Assembly: GCA_013397845.1 (NCBI GenBank)
Contig: VZTG01002907.1
Coordinates: 62,001-126,000 of the forward strand
From: Melanocharis versteri
Taxonomy: Eukaryota; Chordata; Aves; Passeriformes; Melanocharitidae
Direction of reading: 5' to 3'
Length of the DNA stretch: 64,000 nt
The notes under the pieces were generated by a model that saw only the letters and a list, made by a program, of their open reading frames with translations, did no database searches and had not been told where the DNA came from. Made by a program: the position numbers and the translations under genes. Shown in pieces: positions 52,400-63,500 of this stretch. How positions within the stretch are numbered: the stretch's first letter is position 1; every line of letters starts with the position of its first letter.

Positions 52400-53072
52400 T
52401 TAGATGACTGGTGTTATTCTTTTGGGTCAACAGCCAACTGAACATGAGTCAGCAGTGTGCCCAAGTGGCCAAGAAGGCCAACGGCGTCCTGGCCTGTATC
52501 AGGAATGGTGTGGCCAGCAGGACCAGGGAAGTCATTCTTCCCCTGTGCTTGGCACTGGTGAGGCCACACCTTGAGTGCTGTGCTCTGTTCTGGGCCCCTC
52601 AGTTCAGGAAGGATGTTGAGATGCTCGAATGTGTCCAGAGGAGGGCAACAAGGCTGGTGAAGGGCTTGGAACATGAGCCCTATGAAGAACGGCTGAGGGA
52701 GCTGGGGTTGTTCAGCCTGGAGAAAAGGAGACTCAGAGGTGACCTTATCACTCTCTATGACTGCCTGAAAGGAGAGTGTAGCCAGGTGAGGGTCAGCCTC
52801 TTCTCCCAGACAACCACTGACAGGACAAGGGGACACAGTCTCAAGCTGCACCAGCGGAAGTTTAGGCTAGACATTAGGAAAAAGTTCTTCACTGAAAGAG
52901 TGATTGGGCAGTGGAATCGTCTGCCCAGGGAGGTGGTGGAATCACTGTCCCTGGAGGTGTTTAAAAAAAGACTGGATGCCATGGTTTAGTTGATGAGGAG
53001 GTGTTTGGTCATAGGTTGGACTTGATGATCTCAAAGGTCTTTTCCAACCTCGTTCATTCCGTGATTCTGTGA
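52400..53072 (+). repeat. CR1 LINE, 5'-truncated copy with intact ORF2 end
   Basis: The last part of a CR1 LINE. The frame from about 52420 to the stop at 52987-52989 is unbroken. It reads LNMSQQCAQVAKKANGVLAC, LALVRPHLECCALFWAPQF, VQRRATRLVKGLEHEPYEER and WNRLPREVVESLSLEVFKKR. This is the C-terminal end of the CR1 endonuclease/reverse transcriptase protein, beyond the catalytic RT core. After the stop come ggttggacttgatgatctca and a tail gtgattctgtga. Absence of stops and frameshifts over about 185 codons makes this the youngest-looking CR1 in the window. It cannot be autonomous because the endonuclease and RT catalytic parts are missing. The same text on the - strand gives a spurious 145-codon frame. 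Confidence 0.92.
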
Positions 53073-55767
53073 AAGTGGTAAGGGCTGCTCTGGTGTTAGG
53101 AATGCTGCAAATTCCCCTGAAAGTTAAAGGAAGTCAAGGATAATCCCTGGGGAGTTGCAGTGCACAAATGCAGGGCTGAGTGCTCTTCAAGATGTGGGTA
53201 CTTCTGACTTAAGCTGTTAATAAATTTAGATAGGATTTTATTTGCAAATATAATGATCAATTGCCATTTTTTCTAGTTCAGCTACCTAAGTATGCAAAAC
53301 TCATTGTTAGTTAGAGGTCTAGTTTAAGATTCTCAGGTGATGGCCATCTCTATTTGAATCTTTGGCATTTCTCATAGCTACAAGGGTGTTGCAAATACTG
53401 CAAGGGTAAAAAATTTCATCATACTACAGAGCTGAGTATTTCAATGTGTGGGAGTTGGCCCTGTGCGGTCAAACCACGACATTTCTTACAGCATTTAGCT
53501 ATCAAGTCTCACTCTGAGTATTCAGGGCTCAAGTAGCCAGTGATGTTTTTTCCTGGATAAAGATCTTAGCTTTAACAAACAGTCAAACAAAGTCAAAAAG
53601 AAGTTTTTGCTATGTGGAATCACCGTATATTGTTCCTCTTCTGCTTACAATACTCCTTTAAAAAACCACAATATTGTGTATGCTTCTTTTATTTGCTTGT
53701 TTTGTACACTTTGAGCTTATGACTGTGGCTCACTGTAATTCTTTCCGTCCTATGTTTTTATGAGGCTGTATGAGTGACTTCCACAATCAGCTGGAAAAGA
53801 TGTTACATCTGTCTTTTCTCTGTGTCGAAACAGACAGATAATTCCAGACATGTAGGAATAGTCTGCAGAGAGAGAGGAACTCTTCTTTCTTCTTGATTTT
53901 TTAAGTTTTTCTTTTAAAGTAAACTCTTTTTTTCTTCCCTTCCTTTTATAGCAGCCCGTGTGTGAGCTCTTGGTCTGTTCCTCATGATTCACTGCAGACC
54001 ATACTGCTGAGTAGATCTGAGTTTAGGAATCACTGATGATCCTTAAAAAACAAAGAGTAAAGGCAGAATTCTCCCCAGAGAATGCCTTTCCTGCACATTG
54101 AGATCAGAGACCTCCCCAGATGGCTTCCAGCACAACAGAACATTTTTCCCAGGAGTGCCTGAGGCTTTCATGAGCCCGGAAAGACCCTTCTGAAGTGTGT
54201 AATTAATGCACCATCCCCACACAAGGAATTAGGTATCCTGTTTCTGACACACACATTCAAACAATATTGATCTGTGCAAAAGGCCTCCCATTTGCTGAAG
54301 CAGTTCTATTGCTACAGCTGGTTTGGGTTTTTTTTCCTTTTGAGAATTGACATCACTGTTTAATTAGAAAAGGGCAGCCTTAGTCTCAGTGGACCAGACC
54401 TCATACACAGATCAATATTCTTGCCCTCCTCCTGCTCTTCAAGATATATCTTGACTTGTAATCATGTTGCTGTCCATCTACAGGGGAAAACAAAACAAAC
54501 AACCCGAGTTACAAAGTTCATCTCAATTTGTCATATTTTTGCTTCTGTTTCACAGGCCATTCTTTGGCAGTGTCTCTTGGTGTTTGGAAAGAGAGAAGAG
54601 AAGAGAAAGGGATAGGCAGATTGAAAAATGGTGTTTCCGAAACTAGGAGACTCACTCAAAACATGAGAGAATAAAAGGAAAAGGAGGCAGTGGTTAAACA
54701 GTTTAAGCTGTCTGAAAAAAGGGGGGAGGATTGCTTCTGAGAGCAGCAGTACTGCCTTGGGGAAGGGTCCATCTTTTCTAGTTGTGATTTGGCAGTTTTC
54801 TCTACTGTGATAGTATCGTGCCACTGATGCAGAGATGCTCAAGCAGCACTGAAACACTGTGTCCTGGGACAAATAACCAAATAGGAGAGGTTTTCAGTAG
54901 CAGATTTTTGTTCTTCCCTTGCCAGCTGTTCATGCAGAGGTAAGGACAAGGGATGACCTGCTGAGATTTTGAAGTCCTCAAGACTGGATTAATCAGCACA
55001 GATACCAGACAGGAAGGACTTTTTTACTGGGCCAGGTGCAAGTAGTGCTGCTTTACCAGTGTGAAGGTCTCTTATATTGCAGTCCTTGCACTACAAACTC
55101 TTGTTTATGTGGGAAATCCATTCAGCATGCATAGTACTGGAAGCATGCTAGCTTTTAAGCTCAGGTAGCTTGTAAGCTCTATAGACAATTTTCCAGACAT
55201 GCACTTAGCCCCAGTCAGGATTCCATGCCTATGAGTGAAAGAAGAATTTTTACGAGCAAAATAAAGTAAGCAAAAGAACAAACTTCATAATAATGACAGT
55301 GCCACAAAGGAGAATGAAATAAAGACCTCACCTCAGGATAAAAAAAAGGTGAATTAAAGTTTTTATAGTATTTATTATTTTTCACAGCACAGCCTGCCAT
55401 GTTTGTACTATCAAGTGTGTTATAACTGATCAGAGAATGTTTTTTGGGGAATATTAAAGATCTAGAATCTATGTCCATGTGTCAGGGACAGTAGATAGTG
55501 GAAGGTGATTTTCTGATTAATTAAACATCAGTCCCTATCCTCTGTCCCTATAAGATTATTCAGTAGCACTAACCACATATTTGCCATGCACTCATTATTT
55601 CAGAATATGATCTCAGAATGGGTATGCACAGAAATTTATTTGACTGTGTTTTGAACCCAAGATTTTGCCACCAATCAATGCTTTTTTTTTGTACTTAGTT
55701 TTCCTATTGCAAAGTATATCTGGTATTTCATGAAGCTGCAAGGTGTCTCCGATCTGCAAGATGTGTG

Positions 55768-55835
55768 TGGTGAAATACTTCTTCCCAGCATTTGTGTTAG
55801 GTGGTGGAATACTTCTTCCCAGCATTTGTGCTAGG
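55768..55835 (+). repeat. 34-bp tandem duplication before a splice acceptor
   Basis: Two adjacent 34-bp copies (55768-55801 and 55802-55835) differ at two positions. Each contains ttcttcccagcatttgtg. The second copy ends 29 bp before exon 55865-55976, so it reaches the branch-point zone, and each copy carries an extra cttcccag acceptor-like motif. Confidence 0.9.
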
Positions 55836-55864
55836 TTCACTCTTTGATGTAACCTCTTTTTCAG

Positions 55865-55976
55865 ATCCATTATGCTGGTGCTGCTGACAGTTCAGTCCAG
55901 TTCATCTTCTACCAGCCTATCATTCACAGATGGAGGGAAACTGATTTTTTCCCTTGTTCAGCATCCTGTGGTGGAG
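55865..55976 (+). CDS. ADAMTSL1: ADAMTSL1 exon: spacer end and start of TSR2
   Basis: A 112-nt exon (37 codons plus one base, phase 1 out), between ctctttttcag and gtaatg. It reads IHYAGAADSSVQFIFYQPII then HRWRETDFFPCSASCGGG. FIFYQPII closes the spacer, and HRWRETDFFPCSASCGGG opens the second thrombospondin repeat. CSASCG (from 55955) fits the C-x-x-S/T-C-G consensus for O-fucosylation of TSRs; the serine at codon 55964-55966 would be the acceptor. O-fucosylation is known for punctin-1, so the modification here is an inference from the family. The donor gtaatg is weaker than the others. An unusual 34-bp tandem duplication ends 29 bp before the exon. Confidence 0.95.
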
Positions 55977-56599
55977 GTAATGAATTACCACTGTATTTCA
56001 GAAACTGTAATCTGCATTCATGACCTGTCCCAACTGCTGCCCTGAGTTTTGGACCTTAAAATGGGCAGAATCTGAAAATTTAAATAGTTACAACTAAATG
56101 AAGGAGGGGATTTAGCAACGTGGTAGTAGCCTGTAGATTTTCAGTATCCTGCCCGACTCTGTAGATAAAGTATATCTTGGTAGCTACATATCTGCATTTA
56201 ATGCTACAGCTGTCAAACATAAGGGCTGATGGGATTTGGGCCTGTTTTGGTAAAACAAGATGTCTCCATTCATCCCTGTCCCTACCAGCAGGTTTATTCT
56301 CTATACTGAAACTAAGGGCACAAATCTTGGTGACTAAGAAACCTCAGCCTTTGTTTTTCCTGGTTTTTTCTAGGCTTCTGAATTTTTGTTTGACCATACT
56401 AGTTATCTTTTGTTTCCTACTGCGTGTGATTTACATTGCTGTTTTCAATCTGTCCTGTAAAACAACAGCTGTTATGTCCAAAAGCACTGAAGCAAGTTGA
56501 AATTAGTTTTGTTTTTACCAAACCAGAACTTAGATACATTTCAGAGCAAGATTGGAAGAACACCACATCTCATATTATTTATTCCTCTGTGTATTGCAG
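55977..56599 (+). other. ADAMTSL1: ADAMTSL1 intron, 623 bp
   Basis: The shortest intron in the window, from gtaatg to gtgtattgcag, separating the two exons of TSR2. I see no repeat or other feature in it. Confidence 0.85.
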
Positions 56600-56738
56600 G
56601 TTATCAACTGACATCTGCTGAGTGCTTTGATCTGAGAAGCAATCGGGTAGTAGCAGATCAATACTGTCACTATTACCCTGAAAATATCAAGCCAAAGCCA
56701 AAACTTCAAGAGTGTAATCTGGATCCTTGTCCTGCAAG
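56600..56738 (+). CDS. ADAMTSL1: ADAMTSL1 exon: rest of TSR2
   Basis: A 139-nt exon, two bases plus 45 codons plus two bases (phase 2 out), between gtgtattgcag and gtcagt. It reads YQLTSAECFDLRSNRVVADQ, YCHYYPENIKPKPKLQEC and NLDPCPA. Four cysteines finish the six-cysteine TSR2 begun in the preceding exon; QECNLDPCPA is a typical TSR ending. The donor gtcagt lacks the usual A at +3 and is comparatively weak. If the donor is not used, the frame continues for ten codons and stops at 56767-56769, followed by AATAAA at 56785-56790. The next normal ADAMTSL1 exon is not visible before the window ends. Confidence 0.95.
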
Positions 56739-56784
56739 GTCAGTCAACTTTCATTTTAAAGGAGGCTGAGCTCTAAAGGAGTAA

Positions 56785-56790
56785 AATAAA
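56785..56790 (+). promoter_or_regulatory. AATAAA polyadenylation hexamer just after exon 56600-56738
   Basis: A canonical AATAAA 47 bases after the exon's donor and 16 bases after the in-frame TGA met by read-through (56767-56769). Downstream is T-rich (ttctgttgctatttctc). It could end a short transcript, but such hexamers also occur by chance in AT-rich introns. Confidence 0.3.
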
Positions 56791-57235
56791 ATAGGAAAAT
56801 ATTCTGTTGCTATTTCTCACAGTGTCATTTATCCTACATAATTCGACCTTTCTCATCCTGAGAATGCATTGTGTAGAACACCTCTATTTAGCACCTTCAC
56901 ATAGCAAAGACTGATTTGAAATGGCTGTTTCTTCCCCTCGGAATGTGTTTTGCCTCATTAATTGTTACAAAGTATGGGGAAACAAGTTGTCCATGATACC
57001 ACCCCCATGATCAATACATGTCTCTTAAGTGTTAGTGACATGGAAAAATTCTTTTATGTTAAAATTATTGTTGTCACAATTAGATGAATTCTTTTTAGCT
57101 TGGATTTTTTTTTTCATTTTCTCCTTGATAAAAAGCCTACTTGCATTTATGGCAGCTTGTAAAATGTAATGTGTGATTTTGTTCTAGTAGACAATGTCCT
57201 TTGACCCTGCATGAAAGTTTCATCACTGCTGCCCC

Positions 57236-57472
57236 ACAGAATCATAGAATGGGTCAAGTTGGAAGGGACCACAGTGGGTCAGCTGGTCCAACCTCCCTGC
57301 TCAAGCAGGGTCATCCCAGAGCACATCCCACAGGATCATGACCAGGTGATTCTTGAATATCCCCAGTGAGAGAGACTCCACACCCTCTCTGGGCAATCTG
57401 TGCCAGTTCACTGGCACTGCACAGTAAAGACATTCTTCCTTGTATTGAGGTGGAACTTCCTGTTCATTCTTC
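57236..57472 (-). repeat. CR1 LINE 3' fragment
   Basis: The + strand opens acagaatcatagaatgggtc and then shows tggaagggaccacagtgggt, gtccaacctccctgctcaag, ccccagtgagagagactcca and ctctctgggcaatctgtgcc. This is antisense CR1 3' end with the tail at the left. Its wording differs from the copies at 51-53 kb, so it is a different CR1 subfamily. Confidence 0.9.
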
Positions 57473-60400
57473 CTCAGAAAATTAATAGTAAAAATAGTAA
57501 GACCAGATAGTCAGATTTTCATGTATAAGAAAAGAAAGAAAACCACATAAAAGACCAATCCTTTGTTGCACTGGACTTCAATGGAAGTCCATCTGCAGCC
57601 ACTCAGTAAGCAACAAGCATTTATTTGTGCAATCTAAACCTTTTGGTCTTCTTGTGTGGCTTTGCTAAAAGACGGTTAAGCGTAGCCCAGCAGTTATGAC
57701 GAGGATGCCCTAAAGCCATTTTACCACCAGCTCCTTTCCCTCTAGGCTAGTTTTTTCTCAAGTTTGATAAAGTGAGTTCAAGCAAGCCTCACCTAAAAAG
57801 TTGCTGTGTCGCTTCAGATTGCTGGAGGTTGTCGAAGAAAAAGATGCCCTAATGAGAAAGAGAATACTTAAGAAACCTGTGGGGCTATGTATCCACCTGA
57901 CTGAGGAAGGTTGCTGCCCAAACCAGGTATACCAGCTTTAGAGTAGCTAGGCATTATCAGGGCAGAACAAATCACTCCAAGGCAGAGATAGATTTTACTT
58001 CTTACAGAAAGTTTTCACTAACCTTTTCTGGAGTTAACGCTCAGATTTCTTTGTCATTGAAGATGCATTTACCCAGAGTGTATGGCAGTTTATATTTCTT
58101 TTTTCCTTTAGGCACATTTTGCTTGAGGTAGATGTCAGTAGAGGCCAGGTGTGATCAGGTAGAAGGCCGAAACATGAATGTCTCAGGAAAAGGATTATTG
58201 AAAGATATGAATCAATATGGAGCCTATCTTTTAGAGTCACCTACCACAGTATCAATGAGAAAGTAATTTTATGTAGTTGTTTTATTTATATTTTTTTAAT
58301 TCCAAGATGCTATTTTTTAAACATACTGATCTGGGTCAAATATGCAGTTTGACTCTGGAATTTGTGCCATGGATATTTTCCATACTTTTCCCAATTTTTT
58401 AAAATGGCATGTTCTCGAATGGTGATACAGATGATTGCATGGTACATGGGAGGAAAGAGAAAAATAATAACAGCTGGGCAGATGTCACGAAGCAACTTTT
58501 GTTTTATATAAAACATAACAGGGCAAAGTTGTTGATATAAAGACCCTGAGGGGTGGGAGAGTCATTTAGAAATACAGCTATGCCATCCCAGAGGAACTGG
58601 CTTTTTGGAAACATCTTCAAGTTGTGCCAAATTTCAAATTACTATTTTCAAAAGTGCCTTTGTAAAGAATTCAAGAATCAACAACCCAGAGAAAAAAAAC
58701 CAGAGGAAATCTGTGGTAACTTCTGGATTCCTGATGATTTCTTACAGTCAGGAAGAGGGTAGGTGAAGCAGAAACATGAGGTCAGGAGCAACGACAAGAA
58801 GGGTGTCATGGCTCTGCAGTGTCATTATTGTGTGGGAGCTGCTCTACTCCACCAGTATAAAACTAAGAAGTTAATTTTTCCTGGCAAACCCAGTTCCAGT
58901 GAGGCACAGGTGATTAGTGATTGCTGACTGTTCCTATGGTGTGTCAGTGAATGCCACAGAAAATAATAGTTGAAGAGCACAGGGGCACTGAATAAAGCAA
59001 CTGAGAGTGGTTGCTATAGGAGAGCTCACACTAAAATTTTGAGCAACGGCTAGGCTGAAAGAAAAGTTTAGATGAATGCCACGAATATTGTTTGGGCCTG
59101 CAATAAGTTACCTCTTTAGGTTTAGTGCATAGAAATGTTATACTTTATTGTGCTTACTATGGCAATAATTAGCAGTATTGCTGTCATCATGAGTAGCGAA
59201 AAAGCTTAGTCTCAATGAACGTGAGAAAGTATGTGGATGGTTATTTATCAAACACATATAATTTATACATAGTCATTTTCCAGGTTACGTAGAGGCAGCC
59301 ACATAAACTGTTCATCCAAGTCAGACCAGTAATTTCTGTCTCACAGAGTACATGATACACAATGACACTGAGTGCCTTGTCATCTCTGCGTATCAATACT
59401 CTATCCAGCCTCTCTCATCAGCTCTGCTTCAGATCCACCTCATCCTTACGAAGTAAAAGGGAAAGATCTGTTTATTTAGAGTCCATTATGGTTTTACAGC
59501 AATCTGCCTTTGACTGGCAAAAATATGTGTATTATCTACTGATGTAAACAGCAGCCGATTCAATCTAGTCCACTCCCCTTCTGTGTGGCAAAATCCAACA
59601 TTAGTATTTCACCTATTTAATTAAGTGAAGATCTTTTAACTACCCAAAACTTCACAGACTAGAAGGTATTTTTAGATTTCATCTTTATCCTCCTTTCTGG
59701 TATCCTTTAATGAAAAAGGAAAGGAATTTTTTTCCGGCTTAGAGAAAGGATTTGTTCAGATTTGACTTAACTGGGGGTGCCAAACACTTATTTAGGACAA
59801 TTCTAAGGTGCAGTAAGCAGAAGATACATTTCCTTCATAATTCAAAGGCTTCCCTCCAAAAAGCAATTTTTACAAATGTGAAAAAGGCTGCTCCAGTCAT
59901 CATTCACTTACTTACCAGGATACTCTCTCAGTATCAATTCTAGATTTCATATTCAGCTTTTAGGTGGCATTCACAGCTGTGCCGTTCTGCATTTTACCAA
60001 TCTCCCATATTTTTTTCTATTGTTGCTACATGTTAGTGTGGGAGTTTCTGACTCACAGAAGGTCTATTTTCTATTTGCATTTTTACCAGGAGATTTCAAG
60101 GTTGTATAAAGATTTCTAAAGGCAACTTCAGCAAAGATTCTAAGTTCATGAAGCAACTGTCTAAAAAATTTCATATTAGCAAGGCTCTAGCATAAAGTGT
60201 TCTTTTTAACACTTTAATTCCTGGAGTTTGCCTAGAGTTTTATCAGTAAGCCTGCCACTAGAAATAATATTAATACCTGTGGAAAGTTTGGGGGAAAATC
60301 TCTCATTCAAGCTAGGTTTTCAGCGTCCAGAGACCTGAAGGAACTCTCAGATAAACACTATTTTTGGAGTCCTCCAGCAAAATTGCAAACTCCTCTTCTT

Positions 60401-60479
60401 GTTTGTCAAAGTTTTACTTTTAGCATTCTCATTTAAATATCCATACTGAGTGGTGGCAGAGGTAGGCATTACCAAAAAG

Positions 60480-60502
60480 AAATTTAAATTTAAATTTAAA
60501 TA
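60480..60502. repeat. Short (AAATTT)n repeat
   Basis: Three to four self-complementary hexamers, aaatttaaatttaaattt. Confidence 0.75.
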
Positions 60503-63500
60503 AAATTGTACTTTTTCATTGTTAATTTTCAGCTAACCTAACAAGAGCACTGCAGTACGACTAAAAGCGTACAGAAGACACCAGGATGTTATGACCATTC
60601 AGACTGATCCTAAGTAGTGAGAAGTCCATAATATGCTTGGCAATGTGAAAGTGGAGTCGTAGATGGAAAAGGAGGTGATAGCAATGGCAATGTTCTGATT
60701 GTCATAATCAGGGTCACCTGAGTTCAAGAGCAGGATAAAGATGGGCAGCAGATAATTCCAATGCCTAGAGAGGTGCATTTCTTTTCAAGACAAGTGGTTG
60801 AAACCTTGACTTTTTGGACAAGGCGAAAGTAATTTAAATTAATCTAGAAAATAACTTTGTCAGAGCAGGCAGGGAAGGTAGGCCAGGAAGCAGCTGTAAG
60901 GTGGGAAAGTATATCATGTACTGCTATAAGCATCAAATACAGGTATCTGTCTGCCCAACTTGAAGTTACAGGAAAATGAATCTATTTTAAGTCCTAGAAG
61001 ACACAAAAACTGCAGCAAGTAAATGGTAATTTACAGAGGTTTTCACTAGATATCTGGTTGTTAACATTGAGCAGTGGAAAATATCAGCTCCTTCCCTCTT
61101 TGTATCAAACACTTCTCATTGAAACCACCATAAAATATTGAACTGAATAAAAAAAAGGAGATGTTTAGAAGCATTACAGTCATGCTACTGGAAGGAATTA
61201 ATTTTTCTGCTTTCAACTGGCAACACCTCCTTCAAGCACTGTGAAGAGATTGTTTTTTAGTGGTCTGTGGCAACAGTAATTAAACCATATGTTGCTTAGA
61301 ATTTGAAATCTCTGCACCATAAACAAGACATTTTTTATAAAGATAAGATACTGTCATGCCAAACAGACATTTTGTTTAAAGCAAGAGGTTTTTTGGAGGC
61401 TGACACAAAATGATGGCTTTCTCAGTAGTGTTTTTCATTCATAGGTAGGTTTTTTAGGTCTCCACATTCCATTTTAAATTGTTTAAGCAGCAGACTGGCT
61501 TTTGTCAATCTGTAAAGTATTAAGACCACATGAAAGGACATATAAATACAAAGTACATGGTAGTTCTTCAAGATTCACATTGATTGTATCCAGAAACCAG
61601 AAAGGTAACTCATACTGGTAGCATAACTAAGAATTATCATTTCACTGCCTGCAAAAGTAGGCACTGAAACCAGTGTTGCCTGTACTTGTGGTGTTACTGT
61701 AGATGTCATCTACCCCATCTCCAAAGGGAAAAAGTAATAGATTTACAGAATAACACATGTGAGGCATTAACAGATTCCATCTCTTTGAGGGCCTCAATAA
61801 CCATTTGTCAACACAGAAAGTGTTCTTGTAGCACAAGGAGATAATGTCACAGTGTGCATCTCCAGAGATCACTGAAGTGCAGGATCACACACCGCCTTAG
61901 TGTCAGGATTTGGAGAGTTAAAGTACAGTCTTTCGCACAAAATTGTTATCTGTCCAGTGATAATCATGGTTTTCACAGAGATGCTGGCCTGGGTGCTAAA
62001 CTGTCGTCTTTTGTGGTGAATGATTTCATGTCTTCCAGCACAGCCAACCCAAGATAATTTAACATCTCATTATTATTTGTCCATTGCTAAAAGTATCTTA
62101 AATATACTCCATTGCTTAGATGGCACAGTCCCTGCCATGGAGATCATTTACTATCAGGTCTAACAGATTTCAGTGAAGGCTTAGATCTTTGCATCAGGAA
62201 AGAGGTGTCATGGGAGCAGCCACCCAGGAGCATAGGCAGCCCTGCAGCTGTGGGTAGGACACTCCCGGCCAAGCAGAGCCCTGAGCAGAAGTGAAGGCTG
62301 TGAGACAGAGGCATGTGAGCATCCTGCAGAGGCTGGGCAGTGGCACAGCAGGGTGCAGGACACCAGTGCAGGAGTGGCAGGTTGTCCCCGTGCAGGGTCA
62401 CTCCACCCTGAGGCACCTTGGGGGCAGATGTCCTTTCTCTCTTCTGACTCCTCTCCCAGTCCTAGCACCCATGCCCCTGCTTGGCTCAACGGATTCCAAC
62501 CTGAGACTTGTCAGCATGCAGGAGAGAGAGCTGAGAAGGACTGGCCTCGTCAGAAAGAAGGAGTCTTCAGGGGGGTAGAGGAGAAAGGCACTTGAGCTTC
62601 TCATCTGTGCTAAGTCAGGTTAAGGGGGAAAAGGAGCAACTGGGGAGGAGCTGACCAAACATGTGTTCCAAGGAATGCAGCTGTGGACAGTCATCCTGGT
62701 GGAAATCTGAATGTTTGCAGAGATGGCAGAGCTGGTTGCAGCACTCTCACCTCTGGCATGTGCAGCTCCCATTCGAACCATACATGTGCCTTGGAAGAGC
62801 AACTGTGTTGAGACTGCCAGTCCTCAGGAGGAAAAAAAACCAATATGCAGAATATATGAAAGGACTTGGTCTCAAAGGCACGGGAGATTGCAGACATATG
62901 AGACAGAACAGCTCTGCAAAATAATTTGCTTTGTGCTCCTGCTCCTGCCAAATCTCTTGATGTTTTGTGAATGAGTCCTGTTAGCTACTCACACATACTT
63001 CAGTGAAGGAATTATTATTTCCTCTGCTCATGTAGTACACCATCCCGTTTGCATTGTCTGGGTAATGTACGGTAAATAAAGCCCATGAAGGAGATCTGTT
63101 CCATCTTGTTTATAGGAGTATGATGGACTGATAAATTCATGGAATTTAAACAACTTCGTCCCATCAAAAAGTAAGAATACACTTAAGTAATCTCTTAAGG
63201 TTTTTTCTGAAGTGTTAACTTATTCTTAGGGGTTTTTTTATGGAACGCGTGCAAAAAAATCCGCACAAGACTAGGTAGAAAGGTGCAGATGTCATTAATG
63301 ATATGATGACCATCTGCTCTTCTGTTTTAAGACAATTTTTTTTAAAGTCATAAATTAAGCCATTGTGTATTATTGTGTGGGTCTTTTTCCTTACTGTGAC
63401 TTTATGGCTGTGATTCATTATCTTCTAGTTACAGAATGAATCAATGACTGCCTTTGGCAGTCCCTCACATATGCACAAAGACAGTGTCAGTAAATCTGTG

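Larger units (their letters stand above)
42051..55864 (+). other. ADAMTSL1: ADAMTSL1 intron, about 13.8 kb, rich in transposon copies
   Basis: Begins gtgagg and ends ctctttttcag. It holds a 17-base A run (44481-44497), a G-skewed stretch at about 45120-46000 with a 9-bp stem-loop at 45883-45904, a CR1 split by a solo LTR (47143-48100), three further CR1 copies in + orientation (48404, 51186, 52400) and a very AT-rich block at 48190-48370. A possible heavily decayed repeat lies at 49020-49270. A 34-bp tandem duplication sits just before the acceptor (55768-55835). No exon is recognised. Confidence 0.8.
7009..56738 (+). other. ADAMTSL1: ADAMTSL1 transcription unit, internal part (seven coding exons)
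   Basis: Seven exons with GT-AG borders and compatible phases join into one 894-nt open frame. It reads TSR1 end, cysteine-rich region, spacer, TSR2. Stretches such as CEGRNIRYRTCSNV, CGVCNGDGSTCRLVRGQY and FYQPIIHRWRETDFFPC are recognised from vertebrate ADAMTSL1. The family is secreted matrix glycoproteins that resemble the ancillary half of ADAMTS proteases but lack the catalytic domain. Intron sizes run from 623 bp to about 15.6 kb. The gene's start, signal peptide, most of TSR1 and all later TSR, Ig-like and C-terminal exons are outside the window. ADAMTSL3 is the closest alternative, but the exact residues fit ADAMTSL1 better as I remember them. In human the gene is on 9p, which corresponds to the bird Z chromosome, so Z linkage is an inference. 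Confidence 0.9.

Noticed and set aside
52414..52851. 145-codon - strand frame
   Set aside because: Antisense shadow of the CR1 ORF2 fragment on the + strand.
62661..62924. Cysteine- and tryptophan-rich frame (CSKECSCGQSSWWKS...) considered as a TSR exon
   Set aside because: Spacing does not fit the WSxCSxxCG pattern of TSRs and there is no matching splice context or ADAMTSL1 similarity.
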